Shown here: in pieces, positions 15,044-22,951 of the stretch | How positions within the stretch are numbered: the first letter of the stretch is position 1 | How the letters are laid out: every line of letters begins with the position of its first letter | DNA from: RUG334 sp045599645 | Lineage (GTDB): Bacteria; Muiribacteriota; Ozemobacteria; Ozemobacterales; Ozemobacteraceae | Assembly (NCBI GenBank): GCA_045599645.1 | Contig: JAZRWI010000079.1 | Coordinates: forward strand, 1-29,350 | Direction of reading: 5' to 3' | Length of the DNA: 29,350 nucleotides | Translations under genes and position numbers: made by a program | The notes under the pieces: generated by a model | Told to the model about the DNA's origin: nothing | The model's input: the letters and a program-made list of their open reading frames with translations, nothing else | Database searches by the model: none

Positions 15044-16321
15044 ATGAAAAACATTAATAAGATTGGTAAATTACTTTCTAAGGCAACTCTCGTAGCAATG
15101 ATGATTGCTGCAAGCCAGAGCTTGTATGCCGTAAACATCAATCAGGAAATTCTTGAACTGAAGATGAAATACGAAGATGCATACAATCGCTACACAACTG
15201 CTATTAAAGAAGGCGCTACAAATACTGCCCGCGATTTAGGCGAACAGGTTCAGCGTCTCAAAGCAAAATACGACGAAGCTAAGAGAAAGCTTACTCCTTC
15301 TGACGAAACAAAGCAGAAGGTTAAGGATGCTGTTGACACAGTTACCGAAAAGGTTTCTGATACTTTCGCATACGGCACAGGCAACACCATCGATACAACC
15401 ACAGATAACACCGACGGTGGCAAGTCTCTTAAGGGATTTGAAGATTATCAGGTAGCTATCAATGGCGACAACTACTGTGGTCAGTTCTCAACTGCAATGC
15501 TGTTCAAGTATTACGGAATCAACAAAGACGGTAACAAGATTTACAGCGAAACCAATCCAGCTGGTATTTTCACTGCTCCTTCTACCCTCGTTGAATATTT
15601 GAACCTTAATGGTCTTGATGCAAATGAAAAGAACAATGCCAGCCTCGCTGACTTAATCAAGAAACTTGATGGCAATACTCCAGTTCAGTGTCTCGTTAAT
15701 GCAGACGGCACTCCACATTGGATTTGCATTTACGGTTATGAAACCGACAATAGCGGCAAGGTAACAGGTTTGAAGATGCGCGATTCTTGGTGGGGAACTT
15801 CTAAGAGCTACACCATGGATATCGAAAAGTTCAAAGAATGCTGGAAGAACCCGGCAGGTAATGGCTTTGCCAGCAACTTCATCGGTTACTCTAACCTCAT
15901 GATCGACATCAAGGGTACAAAGACCCCGGATAAGGCTCCACAGCTTTTGAACGTAAACTTCAGCACAGCTACTCAGGATAACATCGCTAGTGGTATCAAT
16001 GACGTAGTAACTGGCTTCAAGAACCTCTCAATCACTAAGTTTGGTAGTGGTGTTACAAAGTGTGTTCTTGGTGTTCCAGGCGCAGTTGCTGGTGTTGCAG
16101 GCACTGGTCTCCAGTCAGCTGGTTCTAAGATGGTTGATTGGGGTAAGCAGGAATGGACCGAAGGCGGAATCGGCGACAAGATCGCTGGTGGCGCTGCAGT
16201 AGTTGGCGGCTATGCTTGTCAGGTAGCTGGCACTGTTGCAAAGGTTACAGGCAATGCACTTTCAAGCGTTGCTAACGTAGCTGGTAACTTCATTAACAAG
16301 CTCGGTTATGTATTCAGATAA
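15044..16321 (+). CDS. Exported C39-like cysteine peptidase with coiled N-terminus and glycine-rich tail
   Basis: This 425-residue protein has a signal peptide at 1-29 (cleaved after SLYA) and GGAGG 6 bases before the ATG. Residues 34-83 form a two-helix hairpin like those ending the 10486 and 12163 products. A papain-like domain follows at about 132-290 with the C39 pattern: Gln136, Cys145 (DNYCGQFSTAM), His225 (PHWICIYGYE) and Asp247 (LKMRDSWWG). The tail (about 330-425) is rich in Gly, Ala and Val (GVPGAVAGVAGTG, then AGGAAVVGGY), recalling the glycine-zipper protein. C39 domains cut at double-glycine leaders in bacteriocin exporters. Free-standing C39_2-type domains are often extracellular and of unknown substrate. 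Here there is no transporter, so the target is open. Confidence 0.88.
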   Translation: MKNINKIGKLLSKATLVAMMIAASQSLYAVNINQEILELKMKYEDAYNRYTTAIKEGATNTARDLGEQVQRLKAKYDEAKRKLTPSDETKQKVKDAVDTVTEKVSDTFAYGTGNTIDTTTDNTDGGKSLKGFEDYQVAINGDNYCGQFSTAMLFKYYGINKDGNKIYSETNPAGIFTAPSTLVEYLNLNGLDANEKNNASLADLIKKLDGNTPVQCLVNADGTPHWICIYGYETDNSGKVTGLKMRDSWWGTSKSYTMDIEKFKECWKNPAGNGFASNFIGYSNLMIDIKGTKTPDKAPQLLNVNFSTATQDNIASGINDVVTGFKNLSITKFGSGVTKCVLGVPGAVAGVAGTGLQSAGSKMVDWGKQEWTEGGIGDKIAGGAAVVGGYACQVAGTVAKVTGNALSSVANVAGNFINKLGYVFR

Positions 16322-16339
16322 TCCAAAAGCTTAACTTGA

Positions 16340-16379
16340 AAAAAAGCCTCACTTGTATATATTATAAGTGAGGTTTTTT
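16340..16379 (+). terminator. Terminator of the C39-like peptidase gene
   Basis: CCTCACTT pairs with AAGTGAGG, with flanking A and T runs, just after the stop at 16321. A TTGAAA (16336-16341) and TATATT (16358-16363), 16 bases apart, overlap it and may be the promoter for the next two genes. Confidence 0.85.
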
Positions 16380-16412
16380 ATTACTCGAAAAACATGTATT
16401 CAGGGGAACAAA

Positions 16413-16607
16413 ATGGAATATCTTGCTTCAACAATTGTAGTATTCTGGATTTTCGCTGGTTTATTCTGGCTGGCAACCTTAGCATTTATCGCCTTAGATA
16501 AAGATGCCAAAACTGATTACAGATGGTTTTGGTTTGCTGGTGGAATTTTTACAGCACCAATTATTTTGATTCCTTATTTTATTTGGGGAAGAGAAAGAAA
16601 TAAATAG
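16413..16607 (+). CDS. Small two-helix membrane protein, PLD-nuclease N-terminal-like
   Basis: This 64-residue protein starts at the ATG at 16413, with AGGGGA 6 bases upstream. A longer start at 16368 would fall within the terminator and is rejected. It has two hydrophobic helices (STIVVFWIFAGLFWLATLAF and FWFAGGIFTAPIILIPYFIW) separated by a charged loop (DKDAKTDYRW), and ends GRERNK. The pattern resembles the small PLDc_N-like inner-membrane domain, but the match is weak and the function is unknown. The next gene starts 9 bases after its stop, so they probably form an operon. Confidence 0.75.
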   Translation: MEYLASTIVVFWIFAGLFWLATLAFIALDKDAKTDYRWFWFAGGIFTAPIILIPYFIWGRERNK

Positions 16608-16616
16608 AGCCCGGTA

Positions 16617-19070
16617 ATGCCCTATTCTTTTAAAATCAATAGACTTTCAATACTGACAGCAATATTTGCTGCTGCCTTGCCCCTTACTGATATATTGGCG
16701 AATGAAATGAAGACAAACGGCTACAGAGAACCTGAACGTAAGATTGTTAAAATACTTGATACCCCTAATACCCCTCAACTGGCTGTCAGCCCAGCAGGTG
16801 ACAAAGCCCTGATGGTAGAATATACCAGCATGCTTACCCTTGAAAACCTCTCAGAACCAACTGCTAAGCTCGCTGGAATGAATATTCTTACACGCTTTAA
16901 CATCAAGAAGCGTACATACTATGTTCAAGGCTTAAGCATTCTTAATTTAAAAACTAAAGAAACAAAACAGATAAAGCTTCCTGAAGGCGCTAAGTTTGGC
17001 TTCCCTATATGGTCCCCTAACGGTAAGCTGTTTGCAGCAGCCCTCTATAAAGCTGGTGGATCTTCAGTCTGGTTATTCGACCCTGAAAAAGGCTCTTGTA
17101 AACAGATTTCCCCTGCCCGACTGAACTCTATTCTTCATGGGCCATTCTGGTGGAGCAATGACTCTAAGCATATTTTTGTACCCCTTTGGCCAGAAAAACG
17201 CGGCAATCCCCCTGTTGCGCCTGTAATTCCAGATGGCCCTGAAATCCAGGAAACACAAGGTCAGGTTTCACAGGTAAGAACCTATCAGGACCTCTTAACC
17301 TCTGCCTACGATGAAAAGCTTTTTGAATACTATGCTACTTCACAGCTTCACAAAATTGATGTAAAAACCGGCAGAATCTCTAAGTTCGGCTCTGCTGGCC
17401 TCATCAGCTACATTTCTATTTCCCCTGATGAAAAATATACTGTAGCCAGGATTCTGGAAACACCATTCTCACATAATGTGCCCTCAACCCACTTTGCACA
17501 CCGCTATGAATTGTGGGATAGCAAAGGCAAGCTCATAAAAACCATCGGTCATGTTGCTGTTGGCGAAAACATTCCGATTATGGGCGTAAGGGAAGGCATG
17601 CGCAATGTTTTCTGGCAAAGACTGAGACCCTCTACTCTCTGCTGGGTTGAAGCCCTCGACGGCGGTGACCCTAATGCCAAGGCTGATTTCAGAGATGTTT
17701 TAAAAGCAGTGGAAGCTCCCTTTGATAAGGAACCACGTGAAGTAATTAAGCTTCCACAGCGCTATAATGGCTTAGACCATCTTGATAAGCAGGATGCTGT
17801 CCTTATTTGGGATTTCGACCTTGATACAAAATGGGTTCAGGCTCGTCTCATAGATATGAGCAAGACCAATATTGCTTCAGAATGTAAGGTATTCTTCGGC
17901 CGCAACGACCGCGATAACTACAATAATCCAGGTGATCTGATATACGAATACAACAAAAACGGTGAAACTGTTGCCATATTTGACAAAGATGAATGGATAT
18001 ACCTGTCTGGTAAGGGTGCTAGCCCAGATGGCTTCAGGCCATTCCTTCGCAAGTTCAGTATCAAAACTGGCGAAACAAAGGAAATTTTCAGAGCCGGCAC
18101 AGAAGTATTCGAGCTGCCTTGGGAATTTGCGGATAAAGACCACAAAACCTTTATAACCTCACGAGAAGATAAAGAAACCAACCCGAATTACTATATCAGA
18201 CAGATTGTTAAGGATAAAGCCCAGGAACCTGTTCAGCTTACAGATTACGAAGCTCCGACCAAGGAATTTGCTAGATTAAGGAAAGAGCTTATTAAGTATG
18301 AACGCTATGACGGTGTTCCTTTAAGCGGCACCCTCTACTACCCTATCAATTACAAACCAGGAAAACGCTATCCAACCGTAATATGGGCATATCCTAGAGA
18401 ATACACAGATATTAAAACAGCTGGTCAGGTAAGAACTTCTACTAACCGCTATACAAGAATAGGCGGTTCATCAATACTGTTTTTCCTGCTTCACGGCTAT
18501 GCTGTCCTTTATAATGCTGAAATACCAGTTGTTGGCGACCCGCTAACAGCTAACGATACTTATGTTCAGCAAATCACAGCAGGTGCTGAAGCCGCTGTAA
18601 ACAAGCTTGTAGAGCTTGGTATTACCGACAAGGATAAAATCGGTGTTGCCGGTCACTCATACGGAGCCTTCATGGTAGCCAATCTTCTGGCTCATACTGA
18701 TATATTCGCTGCTGGTATTGCAAGAAGTGGCGCTTATAACAGAACACTGACCCCATTCGGTTTCCAAGGTGAAAGACGCACCTACTGGCAGGCTAAGGAT
18801 ATTTATACCCAGATGTCACCGTTCTCGCATGCAGATAAGATAAAAACACCTATTCTGCTGATTCATGGTGAAGATGACCCGAACTCTGGTACCTTCCCTA
18901 TCCAGAGTGAACGCCTGTATGCAGCAATCAAGGGTCACGGCGGCACTGCACGTCTTGTGATTCTGCCACATGAAAGCCACGGTTATGAAGCCCGCGAATC
19001 AATACTTCATGTTCTAGCAGAACAATTCGACTGGTTCGACAGATTCGTAGCAAAAACGAAGAAAGAATGA
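16617..19070 (+). CDS. S9D-type serine peptidase (glutamyl endopeptidase-like, prolyl oligopeptidase family)
   Basis: This 817-residue protein has a signal peptide (1 to about 29, TDILA). A beta-propeller-like N-terminal half follows, with WSPNGK and SISPDEK repeats at about 125-570, and an alpha/beta hydrolase domain at about 575-817. The catalytic triad is Ser681 in GHSYGAF, Asp754 in HGEDDPN and His788 in PHESHGYEA. The blocks GIARSGAYNRTLTPFGFQ and GTFPIQSERLY are characteristic of subfamily S9D, which includes the plant chloroplast glutamyl endopeptidase. It probably degrades peptides after Glu in the periplasm. Its length is normal for the subfamily. The ATG lies 9 bases after the previous stop and has only a poor ribosome site (GAGCCCGG), so translational coupling is possible. 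No clear terminator follows. Confidence 0.93.
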   Translation: MPYSFKINRLSILTAIFAAALPLTDILANEMKTNGYREPERKIVKILDTPNTPQLAVSPAGDKALMVEYTSMLTLENLSEPTAKLAGMNILTRFNIKKRTYYVQGLSILNLKTKETKQIKLPEGAKFGFPIWSPNGKLFAAALYKAGGSSVWLFDPEKGSCKQISPARLNSILHGPFWWSNDSKHIFVPLWPEKRGNPPVAPVIPDGPEIQETQGQVSQVRTYQDLLTSAYDEKLFEYYATSQLHKIDVKTGRISKFGSAGLISYISISPDEKYTVARILETPFSHNVPSTHFAHRYELWDSKGKLIKTIGHVAVGENIPIMGVREGMRNVFWQRLRPSTLCWVEALDGGDPNAKADFRDVLKAVEAPFDKEPREVIKLPQRYNGLDHLDKQDAVLIWDFDLDTKWVQARLIDMSKTNIASECKVFFGRNDRDNYNNPGDLIYEYNKNGETVAIFDKDEWIYLSGKGASPDGFRPFLRKFSIKTGETKEIFRAGTEVFELPWEFADKDHKTFITSREDKETNPNYYIRQIVKDKAQEPVQLTDYEAPTKEFARLRKELIKYERYDGVPLSGTLYYPINYKPGKRYPTVIWAYPREYTDIKTAGQVRTSTNRYTRIGGSSILFFLLHGYAVLYNAEIPVVGDPLTANDTYVQQITAGAEAAVNKLVELGITDKDKIGVAGHSYGAFMVANLLAHTDIFAAGIARSGAYNRTLTPFGFQGERRTYWQAKDIYTQMSPFSHADKIKTPILLIHGEDDPNSGTFPIQSERLYAAIKGHGGTARLVILPHESHGYEARESILHVLAEQFDWFDRFVAKTKKE

Positions 19071-19104
19071 ATTAGCCTGCGCTATGAATGCGGCCTGAGA
19101 AACA

Positions 19105-19203
19105 GCCAACCACGCCAACCACGCCAACAACGCCAACAATGCTAACGATGCCAACAATGCTAACAATGCCAACCATGCCAACCATGCCAACCATGCCAAC
19201 AAC
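19105..19203. repeat. 9-bp tandem repeat, first block (11 units)
   Basis: Eleven head-to-tail units of consensus GC(C/T)AAC(N)A(C/T), such as GCCAACCAT and GCTAACAAT. They start 34 bases after the S9D stop codon. The short open frames across them only reflect the triplet period of a 9-mer. Confidence 0.92.
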
Positions 19204-19232
19204 GCTATAACAAAGCCAACGATACTAAGCAA

Positions 19233-19305
19233 CCGCCCTCATCCGTCACAGCTACGCTGTGCCACCTTCCCCCCGCAAAGCTGGAGGAAGGCCTCGCAGG
19301 GGCGG
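19233..19305 (-). repeat. Interspersed hairpin-type repeat, copy 2, interrupting the 9-bp repeat
   Basis: This 73-base GC-rich block runs from ACCGCCCTCATCCGTCAC to CTCGCAGGGGCGG. It is in the opposite orientation to 11967-12032. The ends CCGCCC and GGGGCGG are inverted copies of each other, and an internal CAGC-TACGCTG palindrome is present. It separates two blocks of the same 9-mer. Confidence 0.7.
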
Positions 19306-19422
19306 CCCAACCATGCCAACAATGCCAACAACGCTAACGATGCTAACGATGCTAACAATGCCAACTATGCCAACAATGCCAACAATGCTAACAATGCCAA
19401 CCATGCCAACAACGCCAACAGC
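19306..19422. repeat. 9-bp tandem repeat, second block (13 units)
   Basis: Thirteen units of the same GCYAACNAY consensus continue after the hairpin element. The phase is shifted relative to the first block. The whole 19071-19469 gap is made of these repeats plus about 50 bases of ordinary AT-rich sequence. Confidence 0.92.
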
Positions 19423-19469
19423 TGTATTAAATCACACTTCTACATCCACTGCTATAAAACATAGCTTAT

Positions 19470-21245
19470 TCATTCATTCATCCTGATCATATTCACTACG
19501 AAGGGCTTGCCGTCAGAGGTTAAAGTGAAAGAATAGGAATTGCCACCGCTTAGGGCCGACTTCATCTCTTTTGGCTGAAGCAACAAAATTCTGACTGTTC
19601 CGCCATTACCACCTACTGGATAGTTCTTAGGGCTGATAATTGTCGTTTTATCCCTCATAGTAGCCAAATTCAAGAAATTAATGTCATTTTCAGTAATTTC
19701 GTAATATTTACCATATTTATCCTGCTTGAACTTTAATGCCATATCAGTAACAAAACGATGGTTCTTATTAGCAGTAATATACGGGTTAGGCTGGAACTTA
19801 GATAAGCTTACGTTGCGCAGCTTTTCATATAAAATTGCAATATTAAAATCAATAACAAGCTGTTCCAGGCTGCGATCTGTAATCAGATAAGAGAATTTAC
19901 CCCTGCCCGAGGAACCACGGCTAAGCTTTCTAATAATATCCTTACCATATTGTTCATATAGATAATAGAAAAACAACCCCTTCTGACCGTAATGAGCCAG
20001 CAGTTCTGTATCAGTATTTGTAACTGTTTTCCCAAAGGATTCTACAGCTACTTCTGGCAACAGATAGGCATAGCAATAAAATCTGGCATCATTTCCAGGG
20101 AAATCAGCATGAACCCCATCATAATAAAGACTATAGGTAGAAAGCTGCAAATTGCTTCTACGGATTCTATAAAGAATTTCTGCACAGACGGACAAACCTT
20201 CATCTATCCAAAGTTCATATTCAGACCTGTTTCCCTTAGCTGAAAAATTTATAATATGCTGCATTTCGTGGGCTATAGTTTCGCGGGCGTCCATAAACCA
20301 CTTGTCGAAGCCGCCTTTACTGTTTTTATCATTCATAACAGAAAGAGAAACCATATCTCTAGGATTTCTGCTATTAATGCTGGCAGAGTCGAAAATACCA
20401 GTAACGTTGCTTTGATAGTTGTTAACTATTGGCGAAAATACTATGGAAAGATGACCATCGTTATCTACATCGTTCCAGAAAATTTCAGAACCATCTTCAT
20501 TTCCGAAGTTATCCCTCATAACCGGATAAATGTAATTATCAAATTCATCTGCAAATTCATTGAGTTTGTTAGCAGGAATATTACCTGCTGCAACGTCACC
20601 GTCTCCATTTGTATCAACGAAAATCTTGGCATACTTAGAAACCTTTACCAGTGTGCAGGTGCGTTTCTTGCTGAGAACGCTTATTTCTATACCCTTCTGA
20701 CCTTCATATTCGTCTTTATGGGAAACAGCTGCTCTTACAGAACATCTGGCATTAGATGCTTCCTGAGAGTTATATATCTGCATAAGTTCCTGTTGAAGCT
20801 GAAGCTTAGCAGAAGGATTTTCCCTGAATTCAACAACATTGGCAAGCAGAGGATTATCAGAAATTTCATCAGATTCATCGCTCTTAGACGCCCTTATATT
20901 ATATGCCAGCGGTGGCTGAAGAGTAAGCTCTTTTATAGGTGAGGAGTTTGGATTAGTTATCAAGCATGCATAAAGCACGTCCTTGCTGGTATCCACTGGA
21001 ATATCATTAATTCTAATGGAAGACGCACCATTATAGTTACTAAAACGCTTGCCAGAGTTAGTAAGATTGCCTACATAGCTTTGAGAGGAATCATAATAAT
21101 TTGGATTATAAACTGGTGTAGGATCACGATGATAACCACTGCTACTATCGCTATCGCCACCACCGCAGCCAGTCAAAAGCAAAGCAGAGCTAACAGCAGA
21201 AATTAAACACAACTTCTGAAAAATAGACTTGTTTGCTTTTCTCAT
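19470..21245 (-). CDS. Lipoprotein metallopeptidase, M30/hyicolysin-like (third gene of the operon)
   Basis: This 591-residue protein has a lipoprotein signal with lipobox LTGC (Cys27) followed by Gly, Asp and Ser. An acidic calcium-loop-like segment (DTNGDGDVAAG, then NDVDNDGHLSIVF) precedes the zinc motif HEMQH at 326-330. IDEG downstream (Glu349) is a likely third ligand. This arrangement matches the M30 hyicolysin family of secreted zinc peptidases. AAAGGA lies about 10 bases before the ATG, and the gene follows its upstream paralogue by 15 bases. It is the most diverged of the three. For example it lacks the NRAYSG stretch after the zinc motif, so it may have a different substrate. Lipid anchoring to a membrane is expected. 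Confidence 0.85.
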   Translation of the reverse strand: MRKANKSIFQKLCLISAVSSALLLTGCGGGDSDSSSGYHRDPTPVYNPNYYDSSQSYVGNLTNSGKRFSNYNGASSIRINDIPVDTSKDVLYACLITNPNSSPIKELTLQPPLAYNIRASKSDESDEISDNPLLANVVEFRENPSAKLQLQQELMQIYNSQEASNARCSVRAAVSHKDEYEGQKGIEISVLSKKRTCTLVKVSKYAKIFVDTNGDGDVAAGNIPANKLNEFADEFDNYIYPVMRDNFGNEDGSEIFWNDVDNDGHLSIVFSPIVNNYQSNVTGIFDSASINSRNPRDMVSLSVMNDKNSKGGFDKWFMDARETIAHEMQHIINFSAKGNRSEYELWIDEGLSVCAEILYRIRRSNLQLSTYSLYYDGVHADFPGNDARFYCYAYLLPEVAVESFGKTVTNTDTELLAHYGQKGLFFYYLYEQYGKDIIRKLSRGSSGRGKFSYLITDRSLEQLVIDFNIAILYEKLRNVSLSKFQPNPYITANKNHRFVTDMALKFKQDKYGKYYEITENDINFLNLATMRDKTTIISPKNYPVGGNGGTVRILLLQPKEMKSALSGGNSYSFTLTSDGKPFVVNMIRMNE

Positions 21246-21260
21246 GGCGGATTTATCCTT

Positions 21261-22943
21261 TTAATTATTAGCTATCTTAACTAATTTTAACTTAATATCT
21301 TTTAAACTAGTATTATCAACTGATTTAATAAAAAATCTGAAGCTATCCTTTGAACTGTTTTTTGGAGCTGTAAAACTGTATTTCAAAGAACTACCTCTAC
21401 TAACAGTTTTTGATATATTATCTAGTGAATCATTAAATGATTTATTTATATTTAAATTCAACCAATCTGCATAACCGCCAATTTTAGAAAGATCCTTTGT
21501 TTTGCCAATTTCTGCTCTTAAGCTTTCATATTGTATGGCCAAATGCCAACCGGTTTGCACTTCATCAAGACTCTTGCAGCCTAGAATTTCTGGAATAGCA
21601 GTCTTTAGATTATTGCCTTGCCATTTTTGCTGAACAAGCTTTTTGAAATTTGCCTGACCATAGCAATCATAAATATATAACATAAACAAACCGTTACGGC
21701 CATAATGTTCACCATAATTAAAATTATTATCATCGAAAGGAAAAACATTGCTTAAAGTAAAGTTATTGAACTTAGACGTATTACCGGCATACTCTGTAGT
21801 AGGTCCACCAGAACGGTATTCATACGAATGAGTTTCTCCTGCTTTTCCCATCGCTCTTCTGAATAATGCTTCTGCAGCAACAGAGCAGCCTTCATCAAAG
21901 CCAAGTTCTTGGGCAAAAGCATAAGCATCGAATTTAACGTATGTATTACCAGAATAAGCTCTTTGACTTAAGTTTACAGCATGCTGAGTTTCGTGAATAA
22001 TATTGCTAATCATGGCATGACGTTCTTTTGCAGAATTATTTACAGGGGGGGCAATAAGAACCAAATCACGGAAATCTGTGATTCCAATATCATAGTCTTC
22101 TTGATTAAGAATCATTGTTTCTTCTGGGAAGAGCCCCTCCAGGCCATTCTGCCATGTTGGCAATACGCTTGTTATAAGAACAGACAGTTTGCCATCACCG
22201 TCTACATCAGCTACTGTTCCATAATTATCATTTAATACGCCATACATATAGCGTTCAAATAAATCAGCTGGATTAGTGCCGTCATTCGACGTTAACCACT
22301 GCTCCATTTCTTCTGCTCTTGATGAATATCCTCTATGATTATCCTGATCAACAAAAAATTTGGCATGGTCAGTAATTTTTACAAGCTTACATTTACTTAG
22401 AACAACTAGTGGAGCCTTGTCAACAGTTCCAACCTGTATAGAATATTCATTACCAACAGTTTCCTGGCTATGATTTGATGTTGAACAACGAGAAGAAGCC
22501 CTGAATGCAGAAGCCTTTGTCTTAGCACGATTCTGATGAGCTTTTGCGGCCTCAGCAAACATACGCCTTGCCATAATGTTCGGATCATATAGCCATTCAC
22601 CAATATCAGCCTGAGGTTCTTCAGCAACAGACATTCTAGTGTCATTATTTGCATTTGAAGAACAAACTTTGACCTTTATGTCAGAACCACTATTAGAAAT
22701 ATTTAATAAATAATTGCTGCCATCAGCTGGAACATCAACAGCAATATTCTTAGTATTAAGCCCAGTTTCAGAATAAACCTTATTCGTTTCTGTAGGTTTT
22801 ATAGACGCAGTCTCAAACTCAGTCGGGTCTGGTTCCGGGCCAACAGAGCCTCCACCACCGCCACCGCAGCCAACAACAAGCAGTGCCATGGCAAGAACAA
22901 AAATAGCACAGAATCTATAAATAAAAGACTTATTAAGTTTCAT
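21261..22943 (-). CDS. Lipoprotein metallopeptidase, M30/hyicolysin-like (second gene of the operon)
   Basis: This 560-residue protein has lipobox VVGC (Cys26) followed by a run of Gly and a Pro/Glu-rich linker. The zinc motif is HETQH at 317-321, then NLSQRAYSG and FDEG with Glu351 as the likely third ligand. A calcium-loop-like ADVDGDGKLSVL lies upstream. It is closely related along its length to the gene at 22952-24760: both share KFFVDQ, GLEGLFPEETM, GFDEGCSV, a YGRNGLF block and a FRFFIKSVDNT ending. It starts 8 bases after the previous stop, with GAGAG 5 bases upstream of the ATG. The likely role is degradation of proteins at the cell surface or in the periplasm. Confidence 0.87.
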   Translation of the reverse strand: MKLNKSFIYRFCAIFVLAMALLVVGCGGGGGGSVGPEPDPTEFETASIKPTETNKVYSETGLNTKNIAVDVPADGSNYLLNISNSGSDIKVKVCSSNANNDTRMSVAEEPQADIGEWLYDPNIMARRMFAEAAKAHQNRAKTKASAFRASSRCSTSNHSQETVGNEYSIQVGTVDKAPLVVLSKCKLVKITDHAKFFVDQDNHRGYSSRAEEMEQWLTSNDGTNPADLFERYMYGVLNDNYGTVADVDGDGKLSVLITSVLPTWQNGLEGLFPEETMILNQEDYDIGITDFRDLVLIAPPVNNSAKERHAMISNIIHETQHAVNLSQRAYSGNTYVKFDAYAFAQELGFDEGCSVAAEALFRRAMGKAGETHSYEYRSGGPTTEYAGNTSKFNNFTLSNVFPFDDNNFNYGEHYGRNGLFMLYIYDCYGQANFKKLVQQKWQGNNLKTAIPEILGCKSLDEVQTGWHLAIQYESLRAEIGKTKDLSKIGGYADWLNLNINKSFNDSLDNISKTVSRGSSLKYSFTAPKNSSKDSFRFFIKSVDNTSLKDIKLKLVKIANN

Positions 22944-22951
22944 ATAAGCTC

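Noticed and set aside
16368..16412. Extended N-terminus for the small membrane protein
   Set aside because: The extra codons lie in the terminator of the upstream gene, and AGGGGA marks the ATG at 16413.
19105..19422. Possible CRISPR array
   Set aside because: The units are 9-bp head-to-tail repeats with no unique spacers and no cas genes nearby.
19014..19486. Open frames encoding Thr-Met-Pro or Leu-Ala-Trp repeats
   Set aside because: They are translations of the 9-bp tandem repeat, run through the hairpin element and overlap flanking genes; no ribosome sites.
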